NCBI GenBank assembly: GCA_903939115.1
Contig: CAJAFV010000042.1
Coordinates: 1-64,000 of the forward strand
From: an uncultured Geobacteraceae bacterium
Lineage (GTDB): Bacteria; Desulfobacterota; Desulfuromonadia; Geobacterales; Pseudopelobacteraceae
Direction of reading: 5' to 3'
DNA: 64,000 bases
In this document: positions 49,063 to 58,914 of the stretch, one piece after another
Layout: every line of letters begins with the position of its first letter
Numbering within the stretch: position 1 is the first letter of the stretch
The notes under the pieces: generated by a model
Seen by the model: the letters and a program-made list of their open reading frames with translations, nothing else
Databases searched by the model: none
What the model was told of the DNA's origin: nothing
Translations under genes and position numbers: made by a program

Positions 49063-50628
49063 TTACCTCGCAAACAAAAAGCGTCCCTTCAGCTTATCCG
49101 CTGCCGGACTGATGGTTGGTGTCTGATCCACATTCTGCCGCTTGGCCTCTTCGGTCACACGGGGATTCAAGTACGCATACACCTCGCCGATGTCACGGTT
49201 CCCTTCCTGTAGCGCCCTCAGGAAAAAATAAGTGAAGGCACCATGGCCGGTTTCCGCAAGGCTTGTGGTTATCTGGCTGCCACGGGATGAGGTCATTACG
49301 ATCATCTTTTTTGATGTTGGCGGCGGAGTATCTTTGACCATCACCAGAGGACGTGTGTTCTTTGCCAACACACTACGACCACCGGCACCGGAGAAGCAGG
49401 AATCCAGAATCACCAGCACTTCTTTGGCATTCAACCGGGAAAGACGGTCATAGAGGCGTGAGAGTGGGTAGGCGGTGTCGGCCAGAAATGAAGGGTCGCC
49501 ATCGTATGGCACCAGATAGGATTCACCTTTTGTTGTCCCTGGTGCGCCATGTCCGGCGTAATAGACAATTACCCGGCTGTTGGCTTTGACCATGTTGGGG
49601 AGTTTAGTTTCGATGACCTTGCGGATGTCAGAGAGGGTAGCGCGGTCGTCAGACAGAAATTCGATGTTGCGATCTGAGATGCCAAGGGCTTTCAGGTAGT
49701 CGCGCACCATCCCGGCATCGGCAGCAGCGTATTCGGTTGGTGGCACGGAGCGGTATTTTTCTATGCCGATTATTATGGCGATGTCGTTGGTGGTGAAGAT
49801 AGGATAATCAGGTTCAAGGGGTAAAATTGGGGGGAATACCAACTGCGCTTTTGCTTTAGGTTTTATCGCATCGGACGTTACAGTAGCATTGTCTTTTCCC
49901 TGAACAGGCTTTTCAGCAGCGCTAACTGCTTGTTGGGGAGGTGGTGAAGCGTTTTTATTTACTGCAACATCAGGGTTTGATTTTGATACTTGAAGAGGGG
50001 CAAGGTCAAAATGCACCTCTCTATTTCCGAATGTGTTGTTTTTGAACACGAGAGGTGAATCTTGATAGCCATCAAGCGACATCTTGTAGTACTCGGCTGC
50101 CCATCTGTTAGAACCAGGTGGATAAGACATGGTAAAAGGCGTTTTAATGTGGGTTTGTTTCACGGTGCTTGGCGAACTGCCAGCAAAAAGTACGGCTCCT
50201 GGTGGTGAAGATGTGAATTTGATTTGGCTTAATTCATCGCCTTCCAATTTTATTGCCATCTTTGACGGTGAATAATTCAGTGTATAAACTTTATTTTTTT
50301 CTACTGAAAAAACTAAATTTCGAAGCGGGTGGGTTGGGAGGGAACCATCGTACTTGATATCCAATACAATTGTCCCCTCATTACGGCTCCATCGAAGTTC
50401 ACCGCCACTAGCGAGTTCACCAATTAAAGTCCCATTATCATATACTCGTGGTTGGGAGCCGATGCTTCCAACAAATTCACTTTGTCTCTTAAGTATAATT
50501 ATGGCGGAATTAAATTCATCTCCAAGTTTAGGGACAGGAACATTTTGTGTTGCAGGTAACCCAACACAACCACTCAAAACGACAAAGGCAGCAAAGAAAC
50601 ACAAATAATTTTTAATAATTTTGGCCAT
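49063..50628 (-). CDS. Caspase-like lipoprotein with PEGA-like region
   Basis: 521 residues from the ATG at 50628 behind AGG. Lipobox FVVLSGC gives lipidation at Cys21. The middle has PEGA-like beta repeats (SPPGAVLFAGSSP, MSLDGYQDSPLVF) and a Pro/Gln-rich linker. The C-terminal third is a C14 caspase-like domain: IAIIIGIEKYRSVP, catalytic His360 in VIVYYAGHG and Cys411 in VLVILDSCFSGAGG. An active protease tethered to the outer or inner membrane is predicted; targets unknown. It is followed at once by the DUF4384 gene. Confidence 0.88.
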   Translation of the reverse strand: MAKIIKNYLCFFAAFVVLSGCVGLPATQNVPVPKLGDEFNSAIIILKRQSEFVGSIGSQPRVYDNGTLIGELASGGELRWSRNEGTIVLDIKYDGSLPTHPLRNLVFSVEKNKVYTLNYSPSKMAIKLEGDELSQIKFTSSPPGAVLFAGSSPSTVKQTHIKTPFTMSYPPGSNRWAAEYYKMSLDGYQDSPLVFKNNTFGNREVHFDLAPLQVSKSNPDVAVNKNASPPPQQAVSAAEKPVQGKDNATVTSDAIKPKAKAQLVFPPILPLEPDYPIFTTNDIAIIIGIEKYRSVPPTEYAAADAGMVRDYLKALGISDRNIEFLSDDRATLSDIRKVIETKLPNMVKANSRVIVYYAGHGAPGTTKGESYLVPYDGDPSFLADTAYPLSRLYDRLSRLNAKEVLVILDSCFSGAGGRSVLAKNTRPLVMVKDTPPPTSKKMIVMTSSRGSQITTSLAETGHGAFTYFFLRALQEGNRDIGEVYAYLNPRVTEEAKRQNVDQTPTISPAADKLKGRFLFAR

Positions 50629-50674
50629 GCAAGACCTCATGAATAAACAATACAGAATATAATTTTTCGACGTT

Positions 50675-51085
50675 TTATACCACATCTGACTTTATGCAAA
50701 GGCACTGTTTGATGCATTCTACTCGTTTTAATGCTTCAGCATATTCAGTTGTGTTTGAGTAGCCAATGAGATTTTGGGCGGCTTTTTCCAAATTGTATCC
50801 CAAAAGTTTTAACCAGATTTTATACCAAGTAGGAAGTTCAATAAAATTAGCCGTTAGTTCTGCAGAGTGACGTCGGTTAGATTCGATACGTTTTTCATAA
50901 AGGCTCTTCATACTTTGATCCAAACCCTTGGCATTTACTACTTGAGCATAGAAGATCAGATCGATAAGTATTTTGCTTTTTAATTCTCGATATTGAAGGA
51001 TCGGCTTCATCCAAAATGTCGTAATCCAATATCCAATTGCACCAGATACTATGCCTATCAAAACTACAATCAACTTTTCATCCAT
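50675..51085 (-). CDS. Small membrane protein of unknown function
   Basis: A 136-residue protein with one N-terminal span (VVLIGIVSGAIGYWITTFW) and a helical cytoplasmic part with conserved-looking AELTANFIELPTWYKIWLKLLG and a Cys-rich end (CIKQCLCIK). The 50675-51085 frame partly precedes the caspase lipoprotein gene on the same strand. Not recognised. Confidence 0.6.
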   Translation of the reverse strand: MDEKLIVVLIGIVSGAIGYWITTFWMKPILQYRELKSKILIDLIFYAQVVNAKGLDQSMKSLYEKRIESNRRHSAELTANFIELPTWYKIWLKLLGYNLEKAAQNLIGYSNTTEYAEALKRVECIKQCLCIKSDVV

Positions 51086-51152
51086 CTATGAGGCACCTCA
51101 AGTCCTTGGATCTCTTGTTCATAGTCGTGTACGCTTTTTAGCTTGTAGGTCG

Positions 51153-51176
51153 CGTTACGTTTTTCAACGCGACGTT
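51153..51176. repeat. Perfect short inverted repeat
   Basis: TCGCGTT and AACGCGA enclose about nine bases between the BrnA gene and the 136-residue membrane-protein gene. It may be a terminator stem for the toxin-antitoxin operon; no U-run is seen. The rest of the 242-base gap holds no supported gene. Confidence 0.35.
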
Positions 51177-51327
51177 TCGATGTATGGAGCATTATACCAG
51201 TTGCGTTTCACGATGACACTGTTCAACGGCAACCTGCAAAAGCCACCACACCACCACATCCTTCACACCATTCCGTACCAAATCAGATGCTGGCTGGAAA
51301 ATGGAAAGGTTTGTACTCGGAAGTAGC

Positions 51328-51531
51328 CTACACCCCAAGTTCCCGCGCAAGATCCATCTCTTTGCGCAAAACCGTGTTTATCAACGTTCCGATGTCAATT
51401 TTTCGCTTTCTCGCCCGCTCTGAATAAAAACTTTCTAGAGAGCTTTCAAGGTAGACCGGTATTTTCATGCACTCCGGCTTACAATAAAACTTGCCCTGTT
51501 CCGCGTTTGAAAAATCATATTCTTTTTTCAT
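51328..51531 (-). CDS. brnA: BrnA-type antitoxin
   Basis: A 67-residue protein, MKKEYDFSNAEQGKFYCKPE.., followed by PVYLESSLESFYSERARKRK and a ribbon-helix-helix-like end. The N-terminal KKEYDFS..GKFY motif is typical of antitoxins paired with BrnT. Its start overlaps the toxin stop (ATGA), giving coupled translation. It should neutralise the toxin and repress the operon. Confidence 0.82.
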   Translation of the reverse strand: MKKEYDFSNAEQGKFYCKPECMKIPVYLESSLESFYSERARKRKIDIGTLINTVLRKEMDLARELGV

Positions 51532-51845
51532 TTTGGTCTCCTTGCAAAATACATTTCCCGTTCTTTCTTTGTTGCCTTGCGAGCTGAAATGATTCTGACT
51601 CGTGAATCTTCATTAATGAGCGTCTGCCTGATGGTATGAATTACCACAATTATTTTCATGACTGGAACTTCGCCAATAACAACCCATCTGTCTTCATCAC
51701 CTGAATGATCTTCATCGAACAGGTTCAATTGGTAAATATCAGCAAAAACATGGCATGCATCGCTAAAAGTCAGTTTATGCTTGGCAATGTTGGACTTTTC
51801 TTTTTCAAAATCCCATTCAAATTGCATATGAAGATCATGTGACAT
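51528..51845 (-). CDS. brnT: BrnT-type ribonuclease toxin
   Basis: A 105-residue protein with FEWDFEKEKSNIAKHKLTFSDA near the start and IRQTLINEDSRVRIISARKATKKEREMY at the end, the BrnT family signature; BrnT is a RelE-fold RNase that blocks translation. GAGG precedes the ATG at 51845. The toxin precedes the antitoxin, the usual order for brnTA. Confidence 0.88.
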   Translation of the reverse strand: MSHDLHMQFEWDFEKEKSNIAKHKLTFSDACHVFADIYQLNLFDEDHSGDEDRWVVIGEVPVMKIIVVIHTIRQTLINEDSRVRIISARKATKKEREMYFARRPK

Positions 51846-51982
51846 AGTTCACCTCAAAAAAATCAAATCACTCCACCTCACCTACTCACATTACCGTACA
51901 GATAGTACCTAATTTCCAGCAGGTTAAACTCACAGTACTGTATTGTACTTAACACTGACATTCAAGGGCAAAACTCAAACAA

Positions 51983-53677
51983 TCACTTCCCAACCACACC
52001 CCGCACCCGAAACACAAACTCCCCTGCCAGCACATCCTCCCACTGCCACCCCAGTGCCGTAGAACGGCTATCATCCGGCCCACCTACTCGCTTACCAGGC
52101 GTATAGAACCAATTCATGATCGCCTCACCGGAATGACGCAGTACCAGCCAGTATTTGCCCGGTGCCAGAGTGGACTTTTCTGGCAGGGTGAAATCCACCC
52201 AATAATATCCGGGCTTGCGGGTGATCTTTTCCAGCGAGACCGGCATGGAGCGAACTCCATCGAGACTCGGCTTTCCACCTTCATCCCGAACGATGTCAAC
52301 ATAAACCGTGCCGTCACCGCCAAACTTTCTCATGGCCAATCCGGCGTCTTTGAGGACAAGCGGTGCATCAAGTGTGAACGCCTGTGCAAAGAGGGTTTTT
52401 GACGTTGCATATTCGGCGGTCTCCCGGTCATAACTCCGTTGCCCAACGTTGCCATCCACCTGGTACATTGCCACCATGGTAGGGAAGTCCCGGTTACCGA
52501 TCTCAACAGGTGTGCCCGGCTTCAGCTTTGATGGAACAGGCTTTGGCGTAACCGGTAGCGGTTTTGGTTTGGGTGGCAGAGGCAACGGAACCGGCTTTGG
52601 TTTAATTGAAGGTGGCTCTTCCGGCGCCAGCACAACACTATTTACCGGCCCGGCAAGTAGATAGCTGATCGGCTGATCAAATGATTCACGCAGGTGCAGA
52701 TTCACCGTGTCGGTTGAATATGTTGCTTCCAGACTCTCGCTCATGCGGGGCAAAATAGGTGCAGCACTCCAATACTCCCGCACGTCAGATGCATCCATGC
52801 CGTGACCAAGTTTAATATGGCGAGTGGAGGTAAAAAGCCGCGACTGCTGCGGGTCGCATGGTAACCACCCCAGATCCGGGTACCAGACTTCTATCCAGGC
52901 GTGCAAACCTTCGCCCATTCCCTGCACCAGAGATGAACCCTTGTCATCGAGCGGAATCTTCCATTTATCCTTGAGTGTCTGACCGATAGAGATCCGGGCC
53001 GGAATACCGGAGGCACGCAGCAGCGCTATGGCCAGATGAGAGAAGTTCTGACAGTTGCCGGTTCCGGTCGTGAGTCCGAAGAGAGCATCAAACTGTTTTG
53101 GGCTGTACTGATACTTGATGGCGTCGGCAACATGGGTGAGGATCGCAATGACAGCTTGATGTTCGGTTTTAGCTCCGGCGGTCAGTTCCTGTGCCAGGTC
53201 AATGACCTGATGAGCATCACTCTGTGCCAGTTTGCTACTTTTTAGAAAGCCCTGCTCGGATTTTGGCACAGTCGATAAGGGAAAGGGTGCTCGACTGGTG
53301 CGAGGAGAGATCGTTGCTGTTATACCGGTAGTATAGCTGATTGTGACTTGGGCATCAGATTTCAGTTTATTCCATGTCAGCTTGCGGGAGCGATTGCCGT
53401 ACTGGTCGGTCGTCTCTTTGGCCTCCGATGGTTCTGGCGATGCAGAAACCCTGAAATCATCGAGCCGCTGGATATTACCGGCGTTGTCATAGACGGAGGG
53501 GACTGAAAACTGGTAGGTGAATTGAGTAAGTGCCTGGTCGGTGGAGAAAGTAATGTTCTTCTTTACCGTAACCGTGCCGTCAAGCTTGCCCTCGACGATG
53601 AGGGTTTTGGCCCAGGACGAAGGCACGTACAGGATGAAGAACACGAGAAAAAACGTTAGAAGATTGTTTATGTTCAT
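51983..53677 (-). CDS. Exported transglutaminase-like cysteine protease family protein
   Basis: A 564-residue protein with a signal peptide (LLTFFLVFFILYVPSSWA), a beta-rich N-terminal domain, a transglutaminase core with Cys209 (GTGNCQNFSHLAIALLRASG), His259 (GLHAWIEVWYPDLGW) and Asp275 (PCDPQ), a Pro/Lys-rich linker (about 355-390) and a C-terminal beta domain (TVYVDIVRDEGGKPSLD). The catalytic triad is complete. It may cleave or cross-link envelope proteins. It is separated from the upstream gene by 249 bases that include a hairpin. Confidence 0.85.
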   Translation of the reverse strand: MNINNLLTFFLVFFILYVPSSWAKTLIVEGKLDGTVTVKKNITFSTDQALTQFTYQFSVPSVYDNAGNIQRLDDFRVSASPEPSEAKETTDQYGNRSRKLTWNKLKSDAQVTISYTTGITATISPRTSRAPFPLSTVPKSEQGFLKSSKLAQSDAHQVIDLAQELTAGAKTEHQAVIAILTHVADAIKYQYSPKQFDALFGLTTGTGNCQNFSHLAIALLRASGIPARISIGQTLKDKWKIPLDDKGSSLVQGMGEGLHAWIEVWYPDLGWLPCDPQQSRLFTSTRHIKLGHGMDASDVREYWSAAPILPRMSESLEATYSTDTVNLHLRESFDQPISYLLAGPVNSVVLAPEEPPSIKPKPVPLPLPPKPKPLPVTPKPVPSKLKPGTPVEIGNRDFPTMVAMYQVDGNVGQRSYDRETAEYATSKTLFAQAFTLDAPLVLKDAGLAMRKFGGDGTVYVDIVRDEGGKPSLDGVRSMPVSLEKITRKPGYYWVDFTLPEKSTLAPGKYWLVLRHSGEAIMNWFYTPGKRVGGPDDSRSTALGWQWEDVLAGEFVFRVRGVVGK

Positions 53678-53820
53678 ATTACCTTCTTACATATCGGAAC
53701 TGACTCACAGAGTTGGTTGAACCTCCAGTCCCGATATGATCTGAAAGTTGCCGGAGAACTGCTTGCAGAACGCCTTGATCGTGACATAGTTCCGTTCAAA
53801 CTTGCTGCCTTACAGGTTAT

Positions 53821-53849
53821 GAAACCCACATACTATGGATGTAGGTTTC
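53821..53849. terminator. Hairpin between FlgT-like and transglutaminase genes
   Basis: GAAACC-c-ACAT and ATGT-a-GGTTTC form a 10-bp stem with one internal mismatch. It probably ends the transcript of the gene at 53927; no U-run follows. No supported gene lies in 53678-53926. Confidence 0.4.
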
Positions 53850-53926
53850 AGCATCACACTAAAATTACTTGTTTTGCTTATCAACGGTTCTCTAAGAAAT
53901 TTCGCTCCCGAATGGAGCTAAGGTCG

Positions 53927-55015
53927 CTAATTAATTAGCTTTATCACAACTTCGTTGGAGGTGTAACTGAGTATTATTATGTTTCCCTTAGATTTTATGC
54001 TGGTAATTAAATATACGATGTCCTCAGAGTAACTCAAAGTATATTTACCTATTTCAATCTCGGCAACATCTTTAACCCAGCTCAATTTCGATAACAATTT
54101 CCGAATATCCCTACTTTTTTCGATATTTTGTATACCTTCAGCGCGCACCGCAACTTTTCTCGTTGTACCCTTGATATATTTTGATAAATCATCCTGAATA
54201 ACTGCTGTAAATCTTTCAGTTACTTGCTTAACGCCATTAGACAGGGCCAAATCATAACTTGACCCCATTCCTCTCGACTCAAACCTGCCTGATGACAAAA
54301 CCAGTGGCATATTCATTTTATCTTTCGTTATAACTTTGTACGAAACCCCAATACGCACTACATTATATGGTAGAATGACGTCATGACCAGCTTTTTCACC
54401 TTTTTTACTAACTATTTCATCAGTTAATTCAGCATAAATAAGTACATTAGAGCGTTTACCGCCTATTAGTTCGTTCAATTTATAGTCATTATTGGCTTTA
54501 ATAAAATTCCTGATTTTATAACCATCATCATTGCTAAATATGTTAACAATATATCCATTATTCATCATTTTATTAGCAGATATATTTTCGAATTCTGATT
54601 TTGCATTACCTGATTTTGAGTCGACATAAATTACGACCGAATTGTTTAGCGACAAAACATCAATTAAATCTTTTGCCATATTCTCTTCCACACAAACGTT
54701 CATAGTCACTTCAATGAAATCATTATTTACAACTTCTTTTAGGAGTGAATAGTCAACAACAACTCCTTTTGCCCTCTGAAGTATTATTTCGTCTACCAGT
54801 AGCATATCGCTTACAATCGATTCTGCCTTTATTTCAACTCCTTCTACAGCTTCTATTGCTGCCCATTTCGCATTCAAAATAGCCTCTTTTTTTGCATCTT
54901 CAACACTATTCTTGATAAAAGATTTACCTGTTACATTAACGCAATTAGATTTTGCATAAGCATAGGTTGGTATAAAAAAGGCATTAAAAACAATAAACAT
55001 GAATATAAATTTCAT
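53927..55015 (-). CDS. Exported LPP20/FlgT-like protein
   Basis: A 362-residue protein with a signal peptide (FIFMFIVFNAFFIPTYAYA) and CVNVTGKSFIKNSVEDAKKEAILNAKWAAIEAVEGVEIKAES, the usual N-terminal pattern of FlgT (a flagellar H-ring-like outer-membrane protein) and LPP20-family proteins. A middle beta domain and a C-terminal segment (ILSYTSNEVVIKLIN) follow. There are no flagellar genes nearby, so a non-flagellar envelope role is likely. It is 138 bases from the CsgG-like lipoprotein gene, across a strong terminator. Confidence 0.75.
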   Translation of the reverse strand: MKFIFMFIVFNAFFIPTYAYAKSNCVNVTGKSFIKNSVEDAKKEAILNAKWAAIEAVEGVEIKAESIVSDMLLVDEIILQRAKGVVVDYSLLKEVVNNDFIEVTMNVCVEENMAKDLIDVLSLNNSVVIYVDSKSGNAKSEFENISANKMMNNGYIVNIFSNDDGYKIRNFIKANNDYKLNELIGGKRSNVLIYAELTDEIVSKKGEKAGHDVILPYNVVRIGVSYKVITKDKMNMPLVLSSGRFESRGMGSSYDLALSNGVKQVTERFTAVIQDDLSKYIKGTTRKVAVRAEGIQNIEKSRDIRKLLSKLSWVKDVAEIEIGKYTLSYSEDIVYLITSIKSKGNIIILSYTSNEVVIKLIN

Positions 55016-55100
55016 AACATTACCTTACTTCAAATGTATTATAATGGTTTCTATTATTAATGGTTATTCAATATAAAGTAACTAATTAACTGTCGAAGCA

Positions 55101-55135
55101 AAATGGCGGGATGCAATCAATACATCCCGCCATTT
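55101..55135 (-). terminator. Strong hairpin after the CsgG-like gene
   Basis: AAATGGCGGGATG (55101-55113) and CATCCCGCCATTT (55123-55135) form a perfect 13-bp stem with a 9-base loop, 19 bases after the stop of the CsgG-like gene on the minus strand. Confidence 0.75.
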
Positions 55136-55153
55136 CGTAAATCGGATTACGAT

Positions 55154-56173
55154 TTATTTCATAATATTTTTCATAAAACTTCTGTCTGCTGCTGTTTTAA
55201 CAATATAACCAGCAACAACTTGGTCTGATATATCTTCAGGTATTTTTACAATACTCTCATTATCCGAAAAACCGGTTATGTCAATGTATGAATCAGCTAA
55301 GTCCATGACTGAAGTAGTTTCAATTTTCTTTATTTTGTCGTATGACTTAACATACTTAGCAATTATTAATTTATCTCCAATTTTTACTCCATCGTTTTTA
55401 CCCAGAGATATATAGGCAATTCTTGACTTATTATCTTGAGGGTTTGTCAATGTTTTCGAAATATAACCATAATTTGGAAACGCATCATGTAAATCGTCCT
55501 TTCCATTTTCAATCGCCTTTGTTACAGCTAAAGTAGCAGTTGCCAAGGGATTTCCAACGTTACAGCTAGAGGAATTAGGGACTTCAGAACTGCCGCTTGC
55601 ACTCCCTTTAAAAGGTTTAAATACTTTAGAAACCGTGCCGGTTGCAGTGGATATCACTCTAATGTTCACAACTGAAGCACCGGATACATTACAGGACGCA
55701 GCGATATAATGTGTTTTTCCTTTTTTATCAACATATGATGAAGGCGCAGTGTATTTAGCTCCAACGCTTGCGGATGGAATGGAACCAACCAACACAAAAT
55801 CAATATCTTTGGCAACATTTGTTAATTTAGAAAAATCTGTATCTAAGCCAAGTGTTTCACTGAATTTTGCTTCTTTGAATAATTGATTAACCTGTCCTCT
55901 CTCTACTACTTCTATTCCAAATCCATGAGAAATGGCTTGGCTTAAAGTTTCAACTGCAGGCTTCGAAAGCTTCCCTTCAAATTCTGTTGTGTCTTCAATA
56001 TTTAATATCGCAACCCGAGGTTTCTTCTTGCTTACAATATAATCAGGCGGGGCAATATCACACTCTTTCTTGTCGCAGGCAAGCTCTTTAAAATCAGCCA
56101 CCTTCAGGGCTGAAGAGCACCCAAGAGTCATTGTTAGGAATCCTGCCAAGGCTAAGTATGCAACTGTTTTCAT
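55154..56173 (-). CDS. CsgG/LpoB-like lipoprotein
   Basis: A 339-residue protein with lipobox MTLGC (Cys19), then RVAILNIEDTTEFEG, SQAISHGFGIEVVERGQVNQLFKEAKFSE and DIDFVLVGSIPSASVG, the CsgG/PonA-activator (LpoB) pattern. The C-terminal part (IAYISLGKNDGVKIGDKLIIAKY) resembles a FlgT-C/OB-type domain. CsgG-like proteins form outer-membrane pores or contact peptidoglycan synthases. AAGGAG precedes the ATG. It is the likely centre of the surrounding group of LPP20/FlgT-like proteins. Confidence 0.82.
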   Translation of the reverse strand: MKTVAYLALAGFLTMTLGCSSALKVADFKELACDKKECDIAPPDYIVSKKKPRVAILNIEDTTEFEGKLSKPAVETLSQAISHGFGIEVVERGQVNQLFKEAKFSETLGLDTDFSKLTNVAKDIDFVLVGSIPSASVGAKYTAPSSYVDKKGKTHYIAASCNVSGASVVNIRVISTATGTVSKVFKPFKGSASGSSEVPNSSSCNVGNPLATATLAVTKAIENGKDDLHDAFPNYGYISKTLTNPQDNKSRIAYISLGKNDGVKIGDKLIIAKYVKSYDKIKKIETTSVMDLADSYIDITGFSDNESIVKIPEDISDQVVAGYIVKTAADRSFMKNIMK

Positions 56174-56667
56174 ATAATACTCCTTTGTTTTTTTGTTTGA
56201 TTATTTGCTTAAATTTCATAGTCCACTCAAGAAACATTCAGGTCAGGTCTGAAAGAATGAGTAGTCGTACCATTTTCAACTGTTCAACTTTCACCGCAAA
56301 CCTTGAGTCTGCTTTTATGTACCCATCAAAAGACCTCCCTTTATACTTGCCGTTCTCATTGAGGAAGCTTCATGATCGAACGTAGTGCCAACTGCACCCA
56401 CTTTGCTCATCCAGTTAAGTGCGACCATAATCGAGCATAACAAAGTAATTTTTTGTTGATATTCTTATAGCGTTACAAGCCACAACCAGCAGAAGAATTA
56501 GCAACAATCAAAACAACTAACGAACTATTTTTTCTTCATTTAAATCTTCGATAAAAGTAATAACATATATATTTTCTATTGGTACATTTAATGTTCCACA
56601 GAAATCATATTTGAGCATTATTTACACTACAGCCATGTTGACAGCATAATTAAATTACATTATTAAT
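56174..56667. other. 494-base gap without a supported gene
   Basis: This AT-rich gap separates the CsgG-like gene from the LPP20-like gene. On the minus strand a short open stretch ending near 56238 reads FLNENGKYKGRSFDGYIKAD, followed by RFAVKVEQLKMVRLLILSDL, which looks protein-like but is closed by a TGA upstream and has no start; it may be a decayed gene. The remainder shows no clear promoter, RNA or repeat. Confidence 0.4.
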
Positions 56668-57588
56668 TTATTTCAATACAAACGCCACTTTCGCCGCTGC
56701 CATGAAATTTCCCTTCTGATTGGCAGAGTAAATCGTTACCGCATCATCATCGGTAACTTGCAGGTCAGCGGCTGTGGTTGCGCCGGAAGCCTTGATAACC
56801 AGCGGATTCTTGACACCACGTGCCGCAAGAGCTGCTTTGGCCTTGTCGATGCTGTTAGTGTATTCACCGCAGCCCTGCTCAACCAGTACCTTCTGGCTTA
56901 CCTTGGCTGGATCATACAGCACATCACCTTTTGTGGCGAATATCCGGTTGATCAGTGCCGGGCGGAAGTTCTGTTCGGTTGCGTCGATAATCAGACCATC
57001 GAACGCTTCGTCCAGTTTAACCACCTGAATTTTAAAAGGCTTCTTGTCGGTTTTAAGAGTTTCTTTGAGCTTCGGGTCGCTGGACATCTTCTCATAGATT
57101 GAAGAAGCAAAACCTTTCGGTCCATGGAGGCTAACTTTGACCAAGGCAATGGCGGTGTCCTTTTCCATGTTGTACTCCTGAAAGACAACCTGGCTCCCTT
57201 TGACAAAGCCGGCGACTGCCGAACGAATTACATCGTACTGTACCATACCATCTTTCACCAGGGTATCGCCCACCATGGCAAAACCCTCAAGGTATTCTAC
57301 CAACGCACGCTGGGCGGTCACTACGGCAGCACGCTTTGCCATCTGTTCACGCTGAGCCACAGTGCGGTGATCGGGGTTGCCAACCGCTTCTCCGTAAAAG
57401 AGCAGCGCTTCCTGACCAAAGGCCGACAGGTCATCACGGGCTCCGTTAGGTCCACCGGTAACGGTAAGATTCTTTTCGTCGAGCCACTTCTGGGTCTGAG
57501 TAAAGGCACCGTCAACCTGGAGAGTATCGGCATTAGCAGTCATTGCAAGGACCAGGGTGAGCAGTACGGTTGAGATAATGGTTTTCAT
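56668..57588 (-). CDS. Exported LPP20-family protein
   Basis: A 306-residue protein with a signal peptide (IISTVLLTLVLAMTANA). MAKRAAVVTAQRALVEYLEGF and GFVKGSQVVFQEYNMEKDTAIALVKVSLHG are the LPP20 core. The C-terminal half includes DEAFDGLIIDATEQNFRPALINRIF, DVLYDPAKVSQ and a beta-rich end. It lies 24 bases after the SLH/TPR lipoprotein gene on the same strand, so both are likely co-transcribed. Confidence 0.8.
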   Translation of the reverse strand: MKTIISTVLLTLVLAMTANADTLQVDGAFTQTQKWLDEKNLTVTGGPNGARDDLSAFGQEALLFYGEAVGNPDHRTVAQREQMAKRAAVVTAQRALVEYLEGFAMVGDTLVKDGMVQYDVIRSAVAGFVKGSQVVFQEYNMEKDTAIALVKVSLHGPKGFASSIYEKMSSDPKLKETLKTDKKPFKIQVVKLDEAFDGLIIDATEQNFRPALINRIFATKGDVLYDPAKVSQKVLVEQGCGEYTNSIDKAKAALAARGVKNPLVIKASGATTAADLQVTDDDAVTIYSANQKGNFMAAAKVAFVLK

Positions 57589-57612
57589 GGGTGATTCCTC
57601 CGATATTTTGTT

Positions 57613-58824
57613 TTAGTAGGTATTTATTTTCTGTTTGAGTACGCGGATTGCCAGCAGTGCTTCGGCGCCATCAACCGGGGCGGTGACTCTGAATTCCCCG
57701 GACAGCTCACTTTCCATGAGACCGCGGGTAGTCATGTTCATGACGGCATTGTAGACCGCTGAGGTGGCCTTAACATCCGGGAACGGAGAGTTATCCTGCC
57801 CGAAAAAGGCGGTGGTAATCTTTTCGTTTCCAGTCAGTTTTACCAGCACGTCTTCAAGGATAAAGGCCATTTCGCCACGGGTGACAGTATCATTTGGCTT
57901 GAACAGATAGGCACGACTGGTCTCATCGTATTTCGGCTCCATACCGCGAACATTCCATTTCATCAGAGTGAGAACCTCTTCTCTGAATGGATGGTTGGTC
58001 ATGTCTGCCGGAGTGAATTCAGCTTTTTTGTCGGACTGACTGGCAACGGGAATCCGACCGGCCATCACTTTATCAATCTTCAGCTCGTCAATGATAAAGG
58101 CTGCCAGATCAGCACGAGTGATGGTCTCTTTGATTGCGATTGACTTGCCGACATCACCAAGGGTAACGCCACCCATGGCACGAACTATCTTGTCCACCCG
58201 CTTCCACCCTTTGTCGGCTTTTTCATGCCATTTACCGTCACGCTTGGCATTCAATACGGTACTGAAAGAATCACGGGCTTTCTGAAATTCTTTCCCCTCC
58301 AGCCAGGCAACACCCATGAAGTACGGCAGCGCTTCGGTTCCCAGATAATAAGTAAGGTTACGCTCGTCTACTTTCAGCTTGATGCCGTCGTTATAGGCGT
58401 CTTCGGCATCGGCGAGCCACTTTTTCTGTTTCACAAGGGTATCGGTGCGAACAATTGCAGTGTAATAATCAAAATACTGATCAGGACGGTCGGCATATTT
58501 TTTAGCTTTCTTCAACTCCTCAGACACCCGTTCGACTTCCACACCCTTGAAACCAGCATCGCCCTGGGCTTTGGCCTTTTCAGCGGCTACGATGGCCAAT
58601 CCGGAATGGGCGATACTGAACGTGTCATCGCAGTACAGGGCACGTTCAAATTTTTCCTGGGCAACGGCTACATTGTCGTCTTCCAGAGCTTTCATACCGA
58701 TCTGGTAATGATGGGCAGGGTTGTCTTCGACTGCGGTACACTTGGGTGCAACGGTCGAGCAGCCGGACAGCAGCGCCACACCGGTTGCACATAGCAGAGA
58801 CATCTTGATCATTCGGTCTTTCAT
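57613..58824 (-). CDS. Lipoprotein with TPR and SLH-type domains
   Basis: A 403-residue protein with lipobox VALLSGC (Cys22), TPR-like repeats (HHYQIGMKALEDDNVAVAQEKFERAL; FMGVAWLEGKEFQKARDSF), and a C-terminal half with S-layer-homology-like segments (ETITRADLAAFIIDELKI; DTVTRGEMAFILEDVLVKL; FPDVKATSAVYNAVMNMTTRGLM). SLH domains bind cell-wall polymers, so it may link the outer membrane and peptidoglycan. The start could also be the Met at residue 5. Confidence 0.82.
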   Translation of the reverse strand: MKDRMIKMSLLCATGVALLSGCSTVAPKCTAVEDNPAHHYQIGMKALEDDNVAVAQEKFERALYCDDTFSIAHSGLAIVAAEKAKAQGDAGFKGVEVERVSEELKKAKKYADRPDQYFDYYTAIVRTDTLVKQKKWLADAEDAYNDGIKLKVDERNLTYYLGTEALPYFMGVAWLEGKEFQKARDSFSTVLNAKRDGKWHEKADKGWKRVDKIVRAMGGVTLGDVGKSIAIKETITRADLAAFIIDELKIDKVMAGRIPVASQSDKKAEFTPADMTNHPFREEVLTLMKWNVRGMEPKYDETSRAYLFKPNDTVTRGEMAFILEDVLVKLTGNEKITTAFFGQDNSPFPDVKATSAVYNAVMNMTTRGLMESELSGEFRVTAPVDGAEALLAIRVLKQKINTY

Positions 58825-58914
58825 CTGTTTCCTCCTTGGAATATATCTTCAACAGGGGATTAATCAACGATAGTTCTTTTGACGGACAACGTTAATTGTT
58901 TCCCCGCAAATAAA

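Noticed and set aside
53717..53938. 73-residue plus-strand open frame between two envelope genes
   Set aside because: It crosses the hairpin at 53821-53849, has no ribosome site or recognisable content, and ends inside the opposite gene.
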